Shown: positions 1 through 8,698 of the stretch, one piece after another
Numbering within the stretch: the first letter of the stretch is position 1
Layout: every line of letters begins with the position of its first letter
NCBI RefSeq assembly: GCF_001422205.1
Contig: NZ_LMMJ01000007.1
Coordinates: forward strand, 310,870 to 374,869
Direction: 5' to 3'
DNA: 64,000 bases
DNA from: Curtobacterium sp. Leaf261
GTDB lineage: Bacteria; Actinomycetota; Actinomycetes; Actinomycetales; Microbacteriaceae
Made by a program: the position numbers and the translations under genes
The notes under the pieces: generated by a model
Told to the model about the DNA's origin: nothing
Databases searched by the model: none
The model's input: only the letters and a program-made list of their open reading frames with translations

Positions 1-1163
1 GTCCACTTCTGGTCGGAGTAGGTGTTGTCCGGGGACTCGCCGTACGCGTAGAAGCTGCAGTTCGCGGGCTGGATGTCCGTCGAGGCGATGCAGCCGTCGA
101 CCCAGCCGTTCACCGCGTCCGTGGCAGCCTGCTTGCCCGCATCGGTCAGCGTCGTGGTGATGTCGGCCGTGCCGTCCCCGGAGGCGAACCCCCAGACCGT
201 CGCCGCCTGTGCGTTGCCGGTGTACCACTTGGTGTCGGCGATCGCGGTGTCGTAGGTGCCGGGGAGCGCGCTCAGGATCGTGGAGTCGTCGCTCGTGGGG
301 TCGACCGACTTGCCCGCCACGGTCACCTTCGCCCCGGACGGCCCCTCGACGTGCACCTTCACCGAGCCGAGGGCGACGACGTCGAGCTGCCACTTCGTGA
401 AGAACACGCCGGTCGACCCCTTGTCGACCAGGTGGAAGGTGGTCGGGATCGGCGAGCCGCCCTGGGTGAGGACGACCGCGACGTCGGCGGTGCCGTCGGA
501 CGTGCGCGTCGACACGATCCGGTGGGCGGTGATCGTGTCGGTGGCCTTGGCGTAGACGGCGTCCGTGAGGAGGGGCTGGCCGCTCGTCGGCACGTGCGCG
601 ATCTTCAGCGCGGCGGTGGCGTGACCGTGCTCCAGGGCGTCGAGGAACGCGTCGACCTGTCGCTCCGGAGCGTTCTGGCTCGACCCGGTCGCGTAGCCGA
701 CGGATCCCAGCACGATGACCAGGAGGAGTGCGACGGCGCCGCCGATGATCCCGACGAGGGCCTTGCGTCCGAGGCGTCGGCGCGGCTTCGGCTGGTACGA
801 CCACGGGCCGGGTGCCGCCGCGGGGTACTGGCCGTTCTGACCGTAGGCAGGGGCGGGGGCTGCGGCGAACGTCGGAGCGGGCGGCATTGCCGCGGGCGGC
901 ATGGGCGCAGGCGCGGTCGCGGTGTCGGGACCCGCGGAGATCGGCTCGGCGCGTGGTGCATGGCTGTCGTCTGGTGAGAAGCCATCGACACGGGTCCCGC
1001 CGGTCTCCGAGACCGACGGCACAGACCCCCAGCCGTCGTCATGGTGGGGCCGCTCGTCGCGCAGGCTCGCGGCCGCGTCGTGCTGGCCCTCGGCCGCGTC
1101 AGGCAGCCCCGCGGGCGCGTCGTGCTGCCCCTCGGCCGTGCCGAAGCGCTCGTCGTCGTTCAT
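1..1163 (-). CDS. Membrane-anchored protein of unknown function, cut by window edge
   Basis: Start ATG at 1163-1161, with a G-rich GGGGGAG stretch about 12 nt upstream. The frame stays open to base 1, so 387 residues are visible and the C-terminus is missing. Residues 1-125 are acidic at first and then rich in Pro, Ala and Gly (likely disordered cytoplasmic). A basic stretch (KPRRRLGRK) precedes one membrane helix at about 135-157. The rest looks like an extracytoplasmic domain: an NTF2/DUF4878-like start (SQNAPERQVDAFLDALEHGHATAA), then beta-rich sequence with two Cys near the visible end. I do not recognise a named family. The layout of disordered N-terminus, one helix and outer domain is common in actinobacterial envelope proteins. 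It runs the same way as the pilus genes but lies beyond their terminator. Confidence 0.75.
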   Translation of the reverse strand, partial: MNDDERFGTAEGQHDAPAGLPDAAEGQHDAAASLRDERPHHDDGWGSVPSVSETGGTRVDGFSPDDSHAPRAEPISAGPDTATAPAPMPPAAMPPAPTFAAAPAPAYGQNGQYPAAAPGPWSYQPKPRRRLGRKALVGIIGGAVALLLVIVLGSVGYATGSSQNAPERQVDAFLDALEHGHATAALKIAHVPTSGQPLLTDAVYAKATDTITAHRIVSTRTSDGTADVAVVLTQGGSPIPTTFHLVDKGSTGVFFTKWQLDVVALGSVKVHVEGPSGAKVTVAGKSVDPTSDDSTILSALPGTYDTAIADTKWYTGNAQAATVWGFASGDGTADITTTLTDAGKQAATDAVNGWVDGCIASTDIQPANCSFYAYGESPDNTYSDQKW

Positions 1164-1218
1164 GATCCGCGGTCACTCCCCCATGCGCCGGGCGACGGAG
1201 TTCGCCCGGGCGACGATC

Positions 1219-1686
1219 CTACCGCGGAGGGGGTGACATGCCGGATGCGGGCTCCCCCGGTCCCGACGGCGGACTCGACCGGTCGCGACGCGAGATCGCG
1301 ACGGCGCCGGCGATCACGAGGAACGCGATCACCACCGTTCCGACGACGAAGGGACCGAGCGCGTACGTCGCCGGGAACACGAACAGCTCGGCGACGTCGC
1401 CGTGGATCATCGCGTACCCGAACGCGCCGACCGCGAGCATCACGAGGTACGAGGTCGCGGCGCCGATCAGCCCACTGCTGAGCGGCGATCCCCGCCGGAT
1501 GCCGGAGGCCGTCGCGAGCACCACGACGATCGCGACCGCGACGACCATCGCCGGACCCAGGTACGGGGTCGCGTCGGGCTGGCTGATCACCTCGAGACCG
1601 GTGAGCAGGCTCTCGAAGCCCGTCACACAGATCACGAGCGCGACGAAGAGCACTGTCGTCATCGTCGCCAACAGCCATCGGGACAT
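1219..1686 (-). CDS. Small polytopic membrane protein, unknown function
   Basis: This is a 155-residue protein starting MSRWLLATMTT. Four hydrophobic segments are visible, at about 5-24, 43-62, 72-92 and 105-125, followed by a short basic, Ser/Pro-rich tail. The longer reading frame upstream of 1686 is Arg/Pro/His-rich shadow coding, so I start at the ATG that begins the hydrophobic protein. It resembles the small four-helix DUF proteins of Microbacteriaceae (DUF6121 is one possibility, unchecked). The neighbour upstream is the CBU_0592-like gene, 41 nt away on the same strand. No catalytic motif is visible. Confidence 0.7.
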   Translation of the reverse strand: MSRWLLATMTTVLFVALVICVTGFESLLTGLEVISQPDATPYLGPAMVVAVAIVVVLATASGIRRGSPLSSGLIGAATSYLVMLAVGAFGYAMIHGDVAELFVFPATYALGPFVVGTVVIAFLVIAGAVAISRRDRSSPPSGPGEPASGMSPPPR

Positions 1687-1727
1687 GCGGTCATGGTACC
1701 GCCGGTCGTGCCACCGAGGACGGTTGT

Positions 1728-2432
1728 TCAGTGCTGGGATCGCTCCAGGACGTCCACGGAGCGTGATGGTCGGTCCACGACCGGCTCGTCGCGTGCTGCC
1801 TCGTCGCGTGCCACCTCGTCGCGGGCCACCTCGTCGCGGGCCACCTCGTCGCGTGCCGCCTCGTCGCGGGCCACCTCGTCGCGGGCTGCGGCGATGATCG
1901 CCACGGCGATCGCGGCGGTCACGACCGGGACGTCCGCCATGGTGAGCGACCCGGTCTGGAGGGACGGCTGCGGCCCGGCGGCGTCGGTCGCGGCAGCAGG
2001 GTGCTCGGCGGACACCGCTGGTCCGTCCGTCACGCGCGCGGTGGTCTCGTCGACGGCCCAGATCTCGGCCATCGTCTCCGGGTCGCGCACCGCGGGACCG
2101 ATGACCGGCAGGACCATGGTCGTGGTCGGGAGCTCCGAGTGGGCCTCGGTCAGGACGGTCCCGTCGACCGCGAGGGCCGACGTCGCGGCACGCTTCCGGG
2201 CGACCGCCATGCGGACGAGCACGACGGCCGCGATGACGGCCCAGATGCTGTTCACGATCGTCGACGGCCAGGCATGGTGCGCGAGCACGTTGACGGTGAT
2301 CGCGAGTGCTCCGACGAGGTTGATCACCTGGTAGGCGACCCCGTTCCGGAGCCTGCCAGCCGAGAACAGCAGGTAACCACCGAGGATGGTCACCGCCCCG
2401 AACCAACCGAGGGACTCGATGATCACGCCCAT
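1728..2432 (-). CDS. CBU_0592-like membrane protein with a C-terminal pentapeptide-repeat tail
   Basis: This is 234 residues. The first ~80 residues (MGVIIESLGWFGAVTILGGY... YQVINLVGALAITVNVLAHHAWPS...) match the pattern I know for CBU_0592-family integral membrane domains: three helices with the NLVGA and AWPS signatures. The start at 2432 is chosen because the frame above it is non-conserved shadow; GGAAGG lies about 10 nt upstream. After the helices comes a soluble 100-residue linker, then seven near-identical pentapeptides of the type (V/A)ARDE, encoded by a 15-bp repeat at 1785-1889. The family's function is unknown. The charged tail is not part of the family core and probably varies in length between strains. 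Confidence 0.75.
   Translation of the reverse strand: MGVIIESLGWFGAVTILGGYLLFSAGRLRNGVAYQVINLVGALAITVNVLAHHAWPSTIVNSIWAVIAAVVLVRMAVARKRAATSALAVDGTVLTEAHSELPTTTMVLPVIGPAVRDPETMAEIWAVDETTARVTDGPAVSAEHPAAATDAAGPQPSLQTGSLTMADVPVVTAAIAVAIIAAARDEVARDEAARDEVARDEVARDEVARDEAARDEPVVDRPSRSVDVLERSQH
1785..1889 (-). repeat. 15-bp tandem repeat, 7 copies, coding
   Basis: Seven consecutive 15-bp units of consensus CTCGTCGCGGGCCAC (plus strand), differing mainly at the GTG/GGG and CAC/TGC positions. They encode seven ARDE-containing pentapeptides at the end of the CBU_0592-like protein. Because the unit is a multiple of three, copy-number change would keep the frame. Confidence 0.95.
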
Positions 2433-2459
2433 GCGCCTGTGCCTTCCGAACGACGAACA

Positions 2460-2481
2460 GCGCCCGGGATCGACCGGGCGC
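2460..2481. other. Hairpin in the leader of the CBU_0592-like gene
   Basis: Perfect 8-bp arms GCGCCCGG / CCGGGCGC with a 6-nt loop, 28 nt upstream of the 2432 start. On the minus strand it is followed by CTGTTCGTCGTT. It could be a second, weak terminator after pilO or a leader structure; I cannot tell which. Confidence 0.5.
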
Positions 2482-2570
2482 TTCGTGTGGGTGGGAGATG
2501 CCGCCCGCGAGCGCGGCGACGGCCAATCGTACGCACCCGACGAGGGCCGACGGAAGAGGACACGGCGTGG

Positions 2571-2600
2571 CGCGACCACCCCGTTCCGGGGGTGGTCGCG
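2571..2600 (-). terminator. Terminator hairpin after the pilus operon
   Basis: Perfect 12-bp stem CGCGACCACCCC / GGGGTGGTCGCG with a 6-nt loop, 45 nt past the pilO stop codon. There is no clear U-tract, as is usual for high-GC actinobacterial terminators. It marks the end of the pil transcript. Confidence 0.75.
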
Positions 2601-2644
2601 CGGGTGGTGGGTCGTGCCTCCTGGCTGGATCGGCGAGGGTCCGC

Positions 2645-3439
2645 TCAGCCGTTCGTGGCCGTCGCCGCGCTCGTCGACGGTGCGGCCGTCGCCTTGGTGT
2701 TGAGCACGTAGATGTACCCGGACAGGGTCCACGTCGTGGCCCCTGATGCTCCGGTGGATGACGACCCATCTACCCCCGAACCGTCATTCCCTGACCCGTC
2801 GCCTCCGGCTGTTGCCGTACTCGTCGACGACACGAGCTTGTCGATGAGGAAGAGCCGCTTGGCGGCCTGCGCGCCCTTCGTGAACGCGAGTGCCTGTTCG
2901 TACGAGCCTTGGACGCCGACCGAGACCGGGATGACGGTGAAGTTCGACGACGTGATCGCTGCGTTCGTCGTCGTCTTCGGTCCGGCCGGGGTCGCCACCG
3001 CGCTGGGGGTCGCGGACGCGGAGTCACTCGCCGTTGCCGACGGCGATGCGGACGCCGTCGCCGTGCCCGACGGTGCGACCGGAGCCACCGGCGACGTGTA
3101 CGGCGCGGCATCACTCACGGCGATCGAGCTGATCGAGACTCCGGACTCCCCCGCGATGTCGTTCAACGATGTGATGAACGAGTTCGTGTCGGCCTCGGCG
3201 GGGATAGACGCCGAGAGCGCTGACAGGTCACCCTTCATGTCCGCGAGCTTCGTGAACTGGGTCTGCAGACGAGCGAGCTCGCTGCGGTTCGTCGCGTTCG
3301 TCGCCTCGATCGTCGCCTGCTGCGCGGAGTTCCTCGCTGCGGTCGCCAGCTGCGGCTGGACACCCAGGAACCACCCGCCCGCGAGCACGACGACGGCGGC
3401 GACCAGGGCGATCACGAGGGAGAGCTTGTTCCGGTTCAT
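2645..3439 (-). CDS. pilO: PilO-like type IV pilus inner-membrane alignment protein
   Basis: This is 264 residues: a short cytoplasmic tail (MNRNK), one membrane helix at about 7-27, a coiled-coil-like stretch with many Ala/Gln/Thr (35-75), then a ferredoxin-like fold region. A 35-residue Ala/Ser/Thr/Pro linker (about 122-155) and a second Gly/Ser-rich insert interrupt the fold and make the protein longer than typical PilO (about 200 residues). In other systems PilO pairs with PilN to form the platform linking the cytoplasmic PilM ring to the fibre machinery. The start lies one nucleotide after the PilN stop codon, so translation is probably coupled. Assignment rests on topology and on position after pilM-pilN; sequence identity in this family is always low. 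Confidence 0.8.
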   Translation of the reverse strand: MNRNKLSLVIALVAAVVVLAGGWFLGVQPQLATAARNSAQQATIEATNATNRSELARLQTQFTKLADMKGDLSALSASIPAEADTNSFITSLNDIAGESGVSISSIAVSDAAPYTSPVAPVAPSGTATASASPSATASDSASATPSAVATPAGPKTTTNAAITSSNFTVIPVSVGVQGSYEQALAFTKGAQAAKRLFLIDKLVSSTSTATAGGDGSGNDGSGVDGSSSTGASGATTWTLSGYIYVLNTKATAAPSTSAATATNG

Positions 3440-3440
3440 C

Positions 3441-4265
3441 TCACTTGCCCTCCGCGTACTTGCCGTCGTACGCCTTCTCGTTGATGTGCAGTGTGATCGA
3501 TGCCGTGTAGTTGTCTGCGGTCCCCTCGCGGGAGATCGACGTGATGCTCGAGTCGACGTACCCGGTCAGGGTGGACAGGCCGCTCGTCCAGTCCGGCACG
3601 GACGGGATCGTGGGCGAGGAGACGGCGATCTGGAGCGTCGCGATCCGCTGACCCTGCAGCGGAGTCGTCGCCTGCACGTAGGTGGTCAGCGGTGTCGCCG
3701 AGTCGATGGACAGGCCGGTGATCGAGACCCCGGACGGCAGGGACGCGTTGAGCTCGGTCAGGTACTTCTGCCAGTCGATCTCCGTGGATCCACCGACCGC
3801 CTGCCCAGCCGTGATGAGCGTGGACTCGCGTTCGACGTCTCGGACCTCCGAGTACTTCTGCTGCTGCAGCAGGAGCGCCGACGTCTCGTTCTGCGCGCCA
3901 GCGAGGTCCGTCTGCGAGCGCAGGCCGTTCACGGTCACGCCGCCGATCGCCAACACGACCACCACGCCGACGACGATGACACCGAGCCATGCCCGACGCG
4001 CCGTCGCACGTTCCTTGCGGTCGACGTGGACCTCGGTGGGCAGGAGGTCGACACGCGGCTCGCGGCCCACGAGCACCACCGCCGCGGCGGCCTTGCCCTT
4101 CGGTGCAGGGGCGTCGGCCGCGCCCTGCCCGTCGAACGGTGGCCGGAGCGGCGGCATCCCTGAGCCGCCCTTGTCCGCCTTGGACGACTTCGCGTTCCTC
4201 GACCTCGGTGCAGCCGAGGTGCGCTGCTTCTGGTCCTTGCGGACGTCCGCCTCTGCCCGGCTCAT
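3441..4265 (-). CDS. pilN: PilN-like type IV pilus assembly protein
   Basis: This is 274 residues. The cytoplasmic N-terminus (1-90) is basic and disordered, much longer than in proteobacterial PilN, but contains the PilN signature region RVDLLPTEVHVDRKERATARR just before a membrane helix at about 93-112. In characterised systems the conserved (I/V)NLLP-type segment binds PilM. The outer part has a heptad-like helix followed by a ferredoxin-like domain ending in a short basic tail. The ATG overlaps the PilM stop codon by 4 nt (ATGA). Function inferred: it bridges PilM in the cytoplasm to PilO on the outer face. Confidence 0.85.
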   Translation of the reverse strand: MSRAEADVRKDQKQRTSAAPRSRNAKSSKADKGGSGMPPLRPPFDGQGAADAPAPKGKAAAAVVLVGREPRVDLLPTEVHVDRKERATARRAWLGVIVVGVVVVLAIGGVTVNGLRSQTDLAGAQNETSALLLQQQKYSEVRDVERESTLITAGQAVGGSTEIDWQKYLTELNASLPSGVSITGLSIDSATPLTTYVQATTPLQGQRIATLQIAVSSPTIPSVPDWTSGLSTLTGYVDSSITSISREGTADNYTASITLHINEKAYDGKYAEGK

Positions 4266-5314
4266 GCTGCCCTGCTTCCCACCGCGAGCCCGTAGGCCAC
4301 GGCGATCGAGGTGCCGCGCATCGCGACGTCCTGCTGGCTGATCGACTTCGCGAGCGAGACCCCGGCGAACGCGCTCCCGATGGACACCGGGAGTCTGGTG
4401 AACTCCGAGAGCGCGTCGCCGAGTCCGGGGAGGAGCGATCCGCCACCGGAGAGGACGACCTGCGCGACCGGAGCGCTCGGGTGCGTGTTGACGAAGTAGT
4501 TGATGGTGTTCCGGAGGCTGGAGAGGAGCTCGTTCACGGATTCGTAGGTGATCGCGATGGCACGGTTGTCGTCGAGCGTCTGGGCGTTCGAACCGATGCC
4601 GAGGTGTCGCTTGACCGCCTCGGCCTGTTCGAACGGGATGTCGAGCCGGCCGCCGAGCGTCTTCGTGATGTCGTCGCCCCCGGTCGGGATGATCCGCACG
4701 AACTGTGGGATGCCGTCGGTCGCGATGACGACGCAGGTGGTGTCCGCGCCGAGCTCGACGAGCGCGACGGTGCCCGGGATGTTCTGGCGGGTGACCATGA
4801 CCCGACTCAGCGCGAACGGGATGAGGTCGACGCCTGCGGGGTTGAGGCCCGCGAGCTGCACCGCCTTGACGTTCTGCAGGACGGCGTCCTTGACGGCCGC
4901 GATGAGGAGTCCGTTCACGACGGGTCCGTTCTCGCCGATGCCCTCGGAGGTCGGGTAGAAGTCGAGGATCGCGTCGATGACCGGCACCGGGAGCATGTCC
5001 TGCACCTGGAACGGGAGGCTCTCGCGGATCTGCTTCATCGGCGCACGGGGCACCGTGAGGTCACGGGACAGCACCCGCTGGTTGCCCATGCCGAGGACGA
5101 CGTCCTTCGACCGGAACTTGCCGATGGACCAGAGCTGCTTGAGTGCGCCGGCGACGGTGTTGGCCTCGAGGACCTCGCCGCGACTCACCGACCCCTCCGG
5201 CGTGGGGACCTCGGCGAAGCGCACGACGGTCGGTCGCCCCTTGTCGGCGTCCGCGACCTCGACGGCCCGGATCGATGTCCCGGCGATGTCGAGGCCGACG
5301 ATGCTCTTGCCCAT
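4262..5314 (-). CDS. pilM: PilM, actin-like pilus assembly ATPase
   Basis: This is 350 residues of the PilM/FtsA-like actin fold. Visible nucleotide-binding elements are GLDIAGTSIRAVEV (phosphate 1, residues ~6-19), ALVELGADTTCVVI (phosphate 2, ~190) and VVLSGGGSLLPGLGDAL (adenosine motif, ~300). The start is set at 5314, where the conserved MGKSIVGLDIAG begins; the open frame upstream is Arg-rich shadow. AAAGGGA sits about 7 nt before the ATG. PilM forms a cytoplasmic ring that binds PilN and, in other species, the extension ATPase. A gap of 38 nt separates it from pilD upstream; pilN overlaps downstream. Confidence 0.93.
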   Translation of the reverse strand: MGKSIVGLDIAGTSIRAVEVADADKGRPTVVRFAEVPTPEGSVSRGEVLEANTVAGALKQLWSIGKFRSKDVVLGMGNQRVLSRDLTVPRAPMKQIRESLPFQVQDMLPVPVIDAILDFYPTSEGIGENGPVVNGLLIAAVKDAVLQNVKAVQLAGLNPAGVDLIPFALSRVMVTRQNIPGTVALVELGADTTCVVIATDGIPQFVRIIPTGGDDITKTLGGRLDIPFEQAEAVKRHLGIGSNAQTLDDNRAIAITYESVNELLSSLRNTINYFVNTHPSAPVAQVVLSGGGSLLPGLGDALSEFTRLPVSIGSAFAGVSLAKSISQQDVAMRGTSIAVAYGLAVGSRAA

Positions 5315-5352
5315 GTCAGTCCCTTTGTGATGGCGGTGGTCGGTCCTGGCCG

Positions 5353-6213
5353 TCAGGCCAGTCCGATGAGGCGGATGTAGGAGTCCATGACCGGAGTCCC
5401 GACGAGGACACCGACCCATGCGCCGGCGAGCATCCAGGGGCCGAAGGGGATCCCGGACTTCCTCCCGGCACGTCGCGTCACCATGAGGAACAGCGCGAAC
5501 ATACCTCCGAGGAAGAACGCACCGAAAGCACCCACTGCGAGGGGTCCCCATCCGAGGTACGCGAGCGCGAGACCGAGGATGCCGGCCAGTTTCACGTCCC
5601 CGAGGCCCATGCCGCCCGGCACCGCGACCGCGAGGACGAGGTAGACGACGCCGAGGACGGCAGCACCGATCGCGCCGCGGATGAACGGCTCCCAGTCGCC
5701 GTCGAGCGCGGACACGCCGGCGAGCAGGACCGCGAGCACGATGTACGACGGGTAGGTGATCGCGTTCGGCAGCGTGTGCGTGTCGAGGTCGATGAGCGCC
5801 AGCGCGACGCTGATCGCCATCAGGTACAGGAACGCGACCAGGAGCACGAGGCGAGCGGCGAGACCGGCGTCGGTCGTGCCTCCAGGCAGGGTGGTCGCGC
5901 CGGACGCGACCGGCCAGAACCGGAGTGCCACGACGACGAACAGGAGGCCCGTGGCGAGTTCCACGAGCGGGTACCGGACCGAGATGGGCTCGCGACAGTC
6001 GCGGCACTTCCCCCCGAGCACGAGCCACGACAGTACGGGCACGTTGTCGAAGCCCCGGATCGCCTTCCCGCACCTCGGGCAGGCGGACGCCGGAGCCACG
6101 ACGCTCATGCCGGCGGGGACGCGGTACACGACCACGTTCAGGAAGGAGCCGATGAGCAGGCCGAACACGCCGCCGAGGACGGTCGCGATCCCCGCGAACT
6201 GGACGATCCCCAT
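5353..6213 (-). CDS. pilD: PilD, prepilin peptidase / N-methyltransferase
   Basis: This is 286 residues and polytopic, with about eight helices. The N-terminal methyltransferase domain has two CxxC pairs (C45/C48 and C70/C73) expected to bind zinc. The peptidase part shows the aspartyl-protease motifs ALIDLDTHTLPN (~139-150) and GMGLGDVK (~201-208), the GxGD motif of type IV prepilin peptidases. It cleaves prepilins after the Gly of the G-FTLIE motif and methylates the new N-terminus; the substrates here are the four pilin-like genes just upstream. I choose the ATG at 6213 (TGATG overlap with the previous stop, GGAG 10 nt upstream) over a GTG at 6222, which would sit directly on that ribosome-binding site. 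Confidence 0.93.
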   Translation of the reverse strand: MGIVQFAGIATVLGGVFGLLIGSFLNVVVYRVPAGMSVVAPASACPRCGKAIRGFDNVPVLSWLVLGGKCRDCREPISVRYPLVELATGLLFVVVALRFWPVASGATTLPGGTTDAGLAARLVLLVAFLYLMAISVALALIDLDTHTLPNAITYPSYIVLAVLLAGVSALDGDWEPFIRGAIGAAVLGVVYLVLAVAVPGGMGLGDVKLAGILGLALAYLGWGPLAVGAFGAFFLGGMFALFLMVTRRAGRKSGIPFGPWMLAGAWVGVLVGTPVMDSYIRLIGLA

Positions 6214-8021
6214 CAGACGCACACTCCGGACTTCTGGACGCAGCTGCCGTTGACGTTGTAGGCCGGGGAGACCTCGGCGATCGTGGTGATGCCGTACGTG
6301 GTGGTCACCGGGTTGAGGAACTTCGGCGGGGCCGTGTGCTTGAGACGTGAGTCGTAGACGTAGTTCTTGATGTACCCGTTCCCGTTCGTGCTCACGACGC
6401 CGCGGAACTTCTGCGCGATGGCACCGTAGAGGGTCAGGGTCCCGCGACCTCCCCCGTAGGCGCTGTTCTGCACCTGGAACGTGTGGGCTGCGGAGATGAC
6501 TGCCGCATCGATCTCGCGGTCCGTGTCAGCGAGCAGCGAGGAGTAGCAGGTGCTCGTCCCGAAGAACCCGCAGCTGGAGGCCTTCATCGGGTTGTAGACC
6601 GAGATCGCGTTCGTCGCCGTCAGGCCGAGGATGTCCGAGCTCTTGTCCTGGTAGTCGATGTCGCCCGTGACGTAGAGGCTGTTCTCGGCGGCGACCGTGA
6701 GCTGGCCGCTGAAGTCGCCACGGACGAACGCGTCGCCGTTCCGGGACCCGTAGCTGCACGGGCTCGAGCTGAGGAGCGACGTCGTCTCGCCGGCTCGTGG
6801 GTACCCGACACCGTTGCCCTGGTTGCACGTGTCCCGCAGCGCCGTCGTCGAGGTGTAGTTCTTGTCGGTCGGCGACGACGGCACGTTCTGCACGTAGACG
6901 AGGTTGTTGGCAGGCACCGTGATCGTGGCGCCGGCCGGGGACTTCAGCTGTGCCGGTGTCCCACACGCGGCTGTGTTCTGACCGGCCGACGAGTCGTCGT
7001 TGGCGGTCTGCGTGTACAGCGTGTTCGGCGACTTCACCGTCATGGTGCCGTTGGCGTTGAAGACGATGTCCGTGGGTCCGGTGTAGAGACACCCGGGAGA
7101 GCGGTTCGTCGCGAGGTCGTAGCGCGTGGCCGCCTTCTGCTGCGCGTTGGTCGACGGCATCGGGATGGTCGAGGTGAACGCCGGCTGCGAGACACCGGCG
7201 GGGAAGACCTGCCCGGAGCACGCCGCGTTCTGCGAGGTGACCTTCGAGTACCGCAGACCGGTCGTCGGATCGGCGTTCGGGTTCGACGTCGTGATCTGGC
7301 TCGTGAACTGCGCGTCGCAGATGCGCATGGTGTCGTTCGAGTGCGCAGGCCCGTCGATCTTGTCCCCACCGCCGAAGGCGATCTCACCGCAGGGGTTCGG
7401 GTTCGCGGACGTCTGCCGCGTCCGGCCCGTGCCCTCCCACGCGTGTTTGACGCAGTTCGTGACGTTCGCGCCGGTGATCTGCGGATCCTGGATCTCGAAG
7501 TCGGTGAAGTAGAGGAAGTCGATGAATCCCTGCTGCCTGATGCTCGCCGTGACCGTCCGGACGGCGTTGTTCACCTTGCCGGTCGCCCGCACCCGGATGA
7601 TGCCGGTGTCGTAGTACTTCGACGCGTCGACCTCGTACCGGTACTTCGCCGTGCCGTCGGTGTCCGGCACGGAGGCCCACGACCCGGACGCACCGGTGCC
7701 GAGCGCGTCGTTCGTCGTCGGCGGGAGCGTCAGGAGCCCGGCGCTGCTCGCGCTGAACGGCGCACTCGGGTTGCCGTACTGGGTGTAGCCGGTGTCGTTG
7801 GAGAGCCGGGCCTCGTAGTCCTGGATGCCTGCGTACGCGGCGCTCAGCGACCCGTTCCAGTCGGCGTCGGTGACCGACTTCCGGATGCCCGAGGTCGCGA
7901 CCGTCACGGCGGTGGCGACCATGAACACGATGACGGTGCCGAAGATGATCGCGATGGCGAGCGCCATGCCCCGCTCGTCCTGCATCGCATCGAGACGCAG
8001 GAGGCGCCGGAGACGGATCAT
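6213..8021 (-). CDS. PilX-like large pilus-associated protein
   Basis: This is 602 residues. The N-terminus has a basic leader, then DERG-MALAIAIIFGTVIVF, a prepilin-like Gly followed by a long hydrophobic helix. There is no Glu at position 5, which is typical of PilX-type proteins. The remaining ~560 residues are a Thr/Ser/Asn/Gly-rich extracellular region with about a dozen Cys and beta-helix-like stretches (for example NSLYVTGDIDYQD and RGTLTLYGAIAQ). PilX of proteobacteria is about 200 residues, so this copy carries a large extra domain, plausibly displayed at the fibre tip or surface. Start ATG overlaps the pilW-like stop by 4 nt. Function by context: minor pilin or tip protein needed for fibre initiation or adhesion. 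Confidence 0.75.
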   Translation of the reverse strand: MIRLRRLLRLDAMQDERGMALAIAIIFGTVIVFMVATAVTVATSGIRKSVTDADWNGSLSAAYAGIQDYEARLSNDTGYTQYGNPSAPFSASSAGLLTLPPTTNDALGTGASGSWASVPDTDGTAKYRYEVDASKYYDTGIIRVRATGKVNNAVRTVTASIRQQGFIDFLYFTDFEIQDPQITGANVTNCVKHAWEGTGRTRQTSANPNPCGEIAFGGGDKIDGPAHSNDTMRICDAQFTSQITTSNPNADPTTGLRYSKVTSQNAACSGQVFPAGVSQPAFTSTIPMPSTNAQQKAATRYDLATNRSPGCLYTGPTDIVFNANGTMTVKSPNTLYTQTANDDSSAGQNTAACGTPAQLKSPAGATITVPANNLVYVQNVPSSPTDKNYTSTTALRDTCNQGNGVGYPRAGETTSLLSSSPCSYGSRNGDAFVRGDFSGQLTVAAENSLYVTGDIDYQDKSSDILGLTATNAISVYNPMKASSCGFFGTSTCYSSLLADTDREIDAAVISAAHTFQVQNSAYGGGRGTLTLYGAIAQKFRGVVSTNGNGYIKNYVYDSRLKHTAPPKFLNPVTTTYGITTIAEVSPAYNVNGSCVQKSGVCV

Positions 8022-8698
8022 GTCGAGCTCCCGGTGGGTTCGAGGAGGTTGGGCAGGCCGATCGTGTTCTTCAGGACGACACCGTTGGTGAGCGTGCTCC
8101 TCGTGTTCGCGATGCGGAGCGTGACGGTGACGGACGCGATCTGGTTGCGCTGATCGAGCGTGAGCTGGTTCGTGGTGGTCGACGGGGTCAGGACGTTGCC
8201 GCCCCCGTCGCGGTACTGGAAGAGCGGGTCGCCGCCGCTCGGTGTCGCACCGACCGAGGCGGTCACGACGCGCGCCGCGCCCGGGGTACCGAAGGTGAAG
8301 TAGGTCCCGTTCGCGGAGGCCGCGGCGCTCGTCTCGGTGAGGTTCCGGGCACCGTCGAGGGCGAAGGTGATCTGCTGCGGCACGGCGTCGCGGCCCGATG
8401 ACACCAGGGTCGAGAACGTCATCGTCTCGGGCCCGGCGACGGTGAACGCGGGCGTGTCCCCCGCGCCGACGACGGGGTTGTCCGCCGCGGACCGGATCAT
8501 CTTCGTGAGCTCGTCCATGCCGTTGGTCGCGACGCGGGTGTTCGTGTCGCGTGCCGCGGCGAAGCTCGTTGCCTTCGTGATCGACACGAACGTCCCCACG
8601 ACGATGGTCAGCAGCACCGCGAAGAGCCCCATGGCGACGAGGAGCTCGATCATCGTCAGACCGCCCTCACGGTTCGCGACGTCGCGCAGCCGGCGCAT
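8018..8698 (-). CDS. PilW-like minor prepilin
   Basis: This is 226 residues. The type III signal REGG-LTMIELLVAMGLFAVLLTIVVG shows the processing Gly at 13 and Glu at +5 of the mature protein, followed by one helix (~14-38). The soluble part is Thr/Ala-rich beta sequence without Cys. Size and order (after the PilV-like gene, before the PilX-like gene) match the PilW/GspJ class of minor pilins that start the fibre. The TGATG overlap with the upstream stop (ATG at 8698) fixes the start. The reading frame that continues upstream to 9802 is shadow coding of the previous gene. Confidence 0.85.
   Translation of the reverse strand: MRRLRDVANREGGLTMIELLVAMGLFAVLLTIVVGTFVSITKATSFAAARDTNTRVATNGMDELTKMIRSAADNPVVGAGDTPAFTVAGPETMTFSTLVSSGRDAVPQQITFALDGARNLTETSAAASANGTYFTFGTPGAARVVTASVGATPSGGDPLFQYRDGGGNVLTPSTTTNQLTLDQRNQIASVTVTLRIANTRSTLTNGVVLKNTIGLPNLLEPTGSST

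Noticed and set aside
4262-6073. Long frame joining pilM to sequence antisense or out of frame in pilD
   Set aside because: The PilM family starts at MGKSIVGLDIAG; the upstream part is Arg/Pro shadow.
6483-8153. 556-codon plus-strand frame opposite the pilX-like gene
   Set aside because: Arg/Val/Asp-rich shadow; the minus-strand frame has the prepilin-like N-terminus and overlapping operon neighbours.
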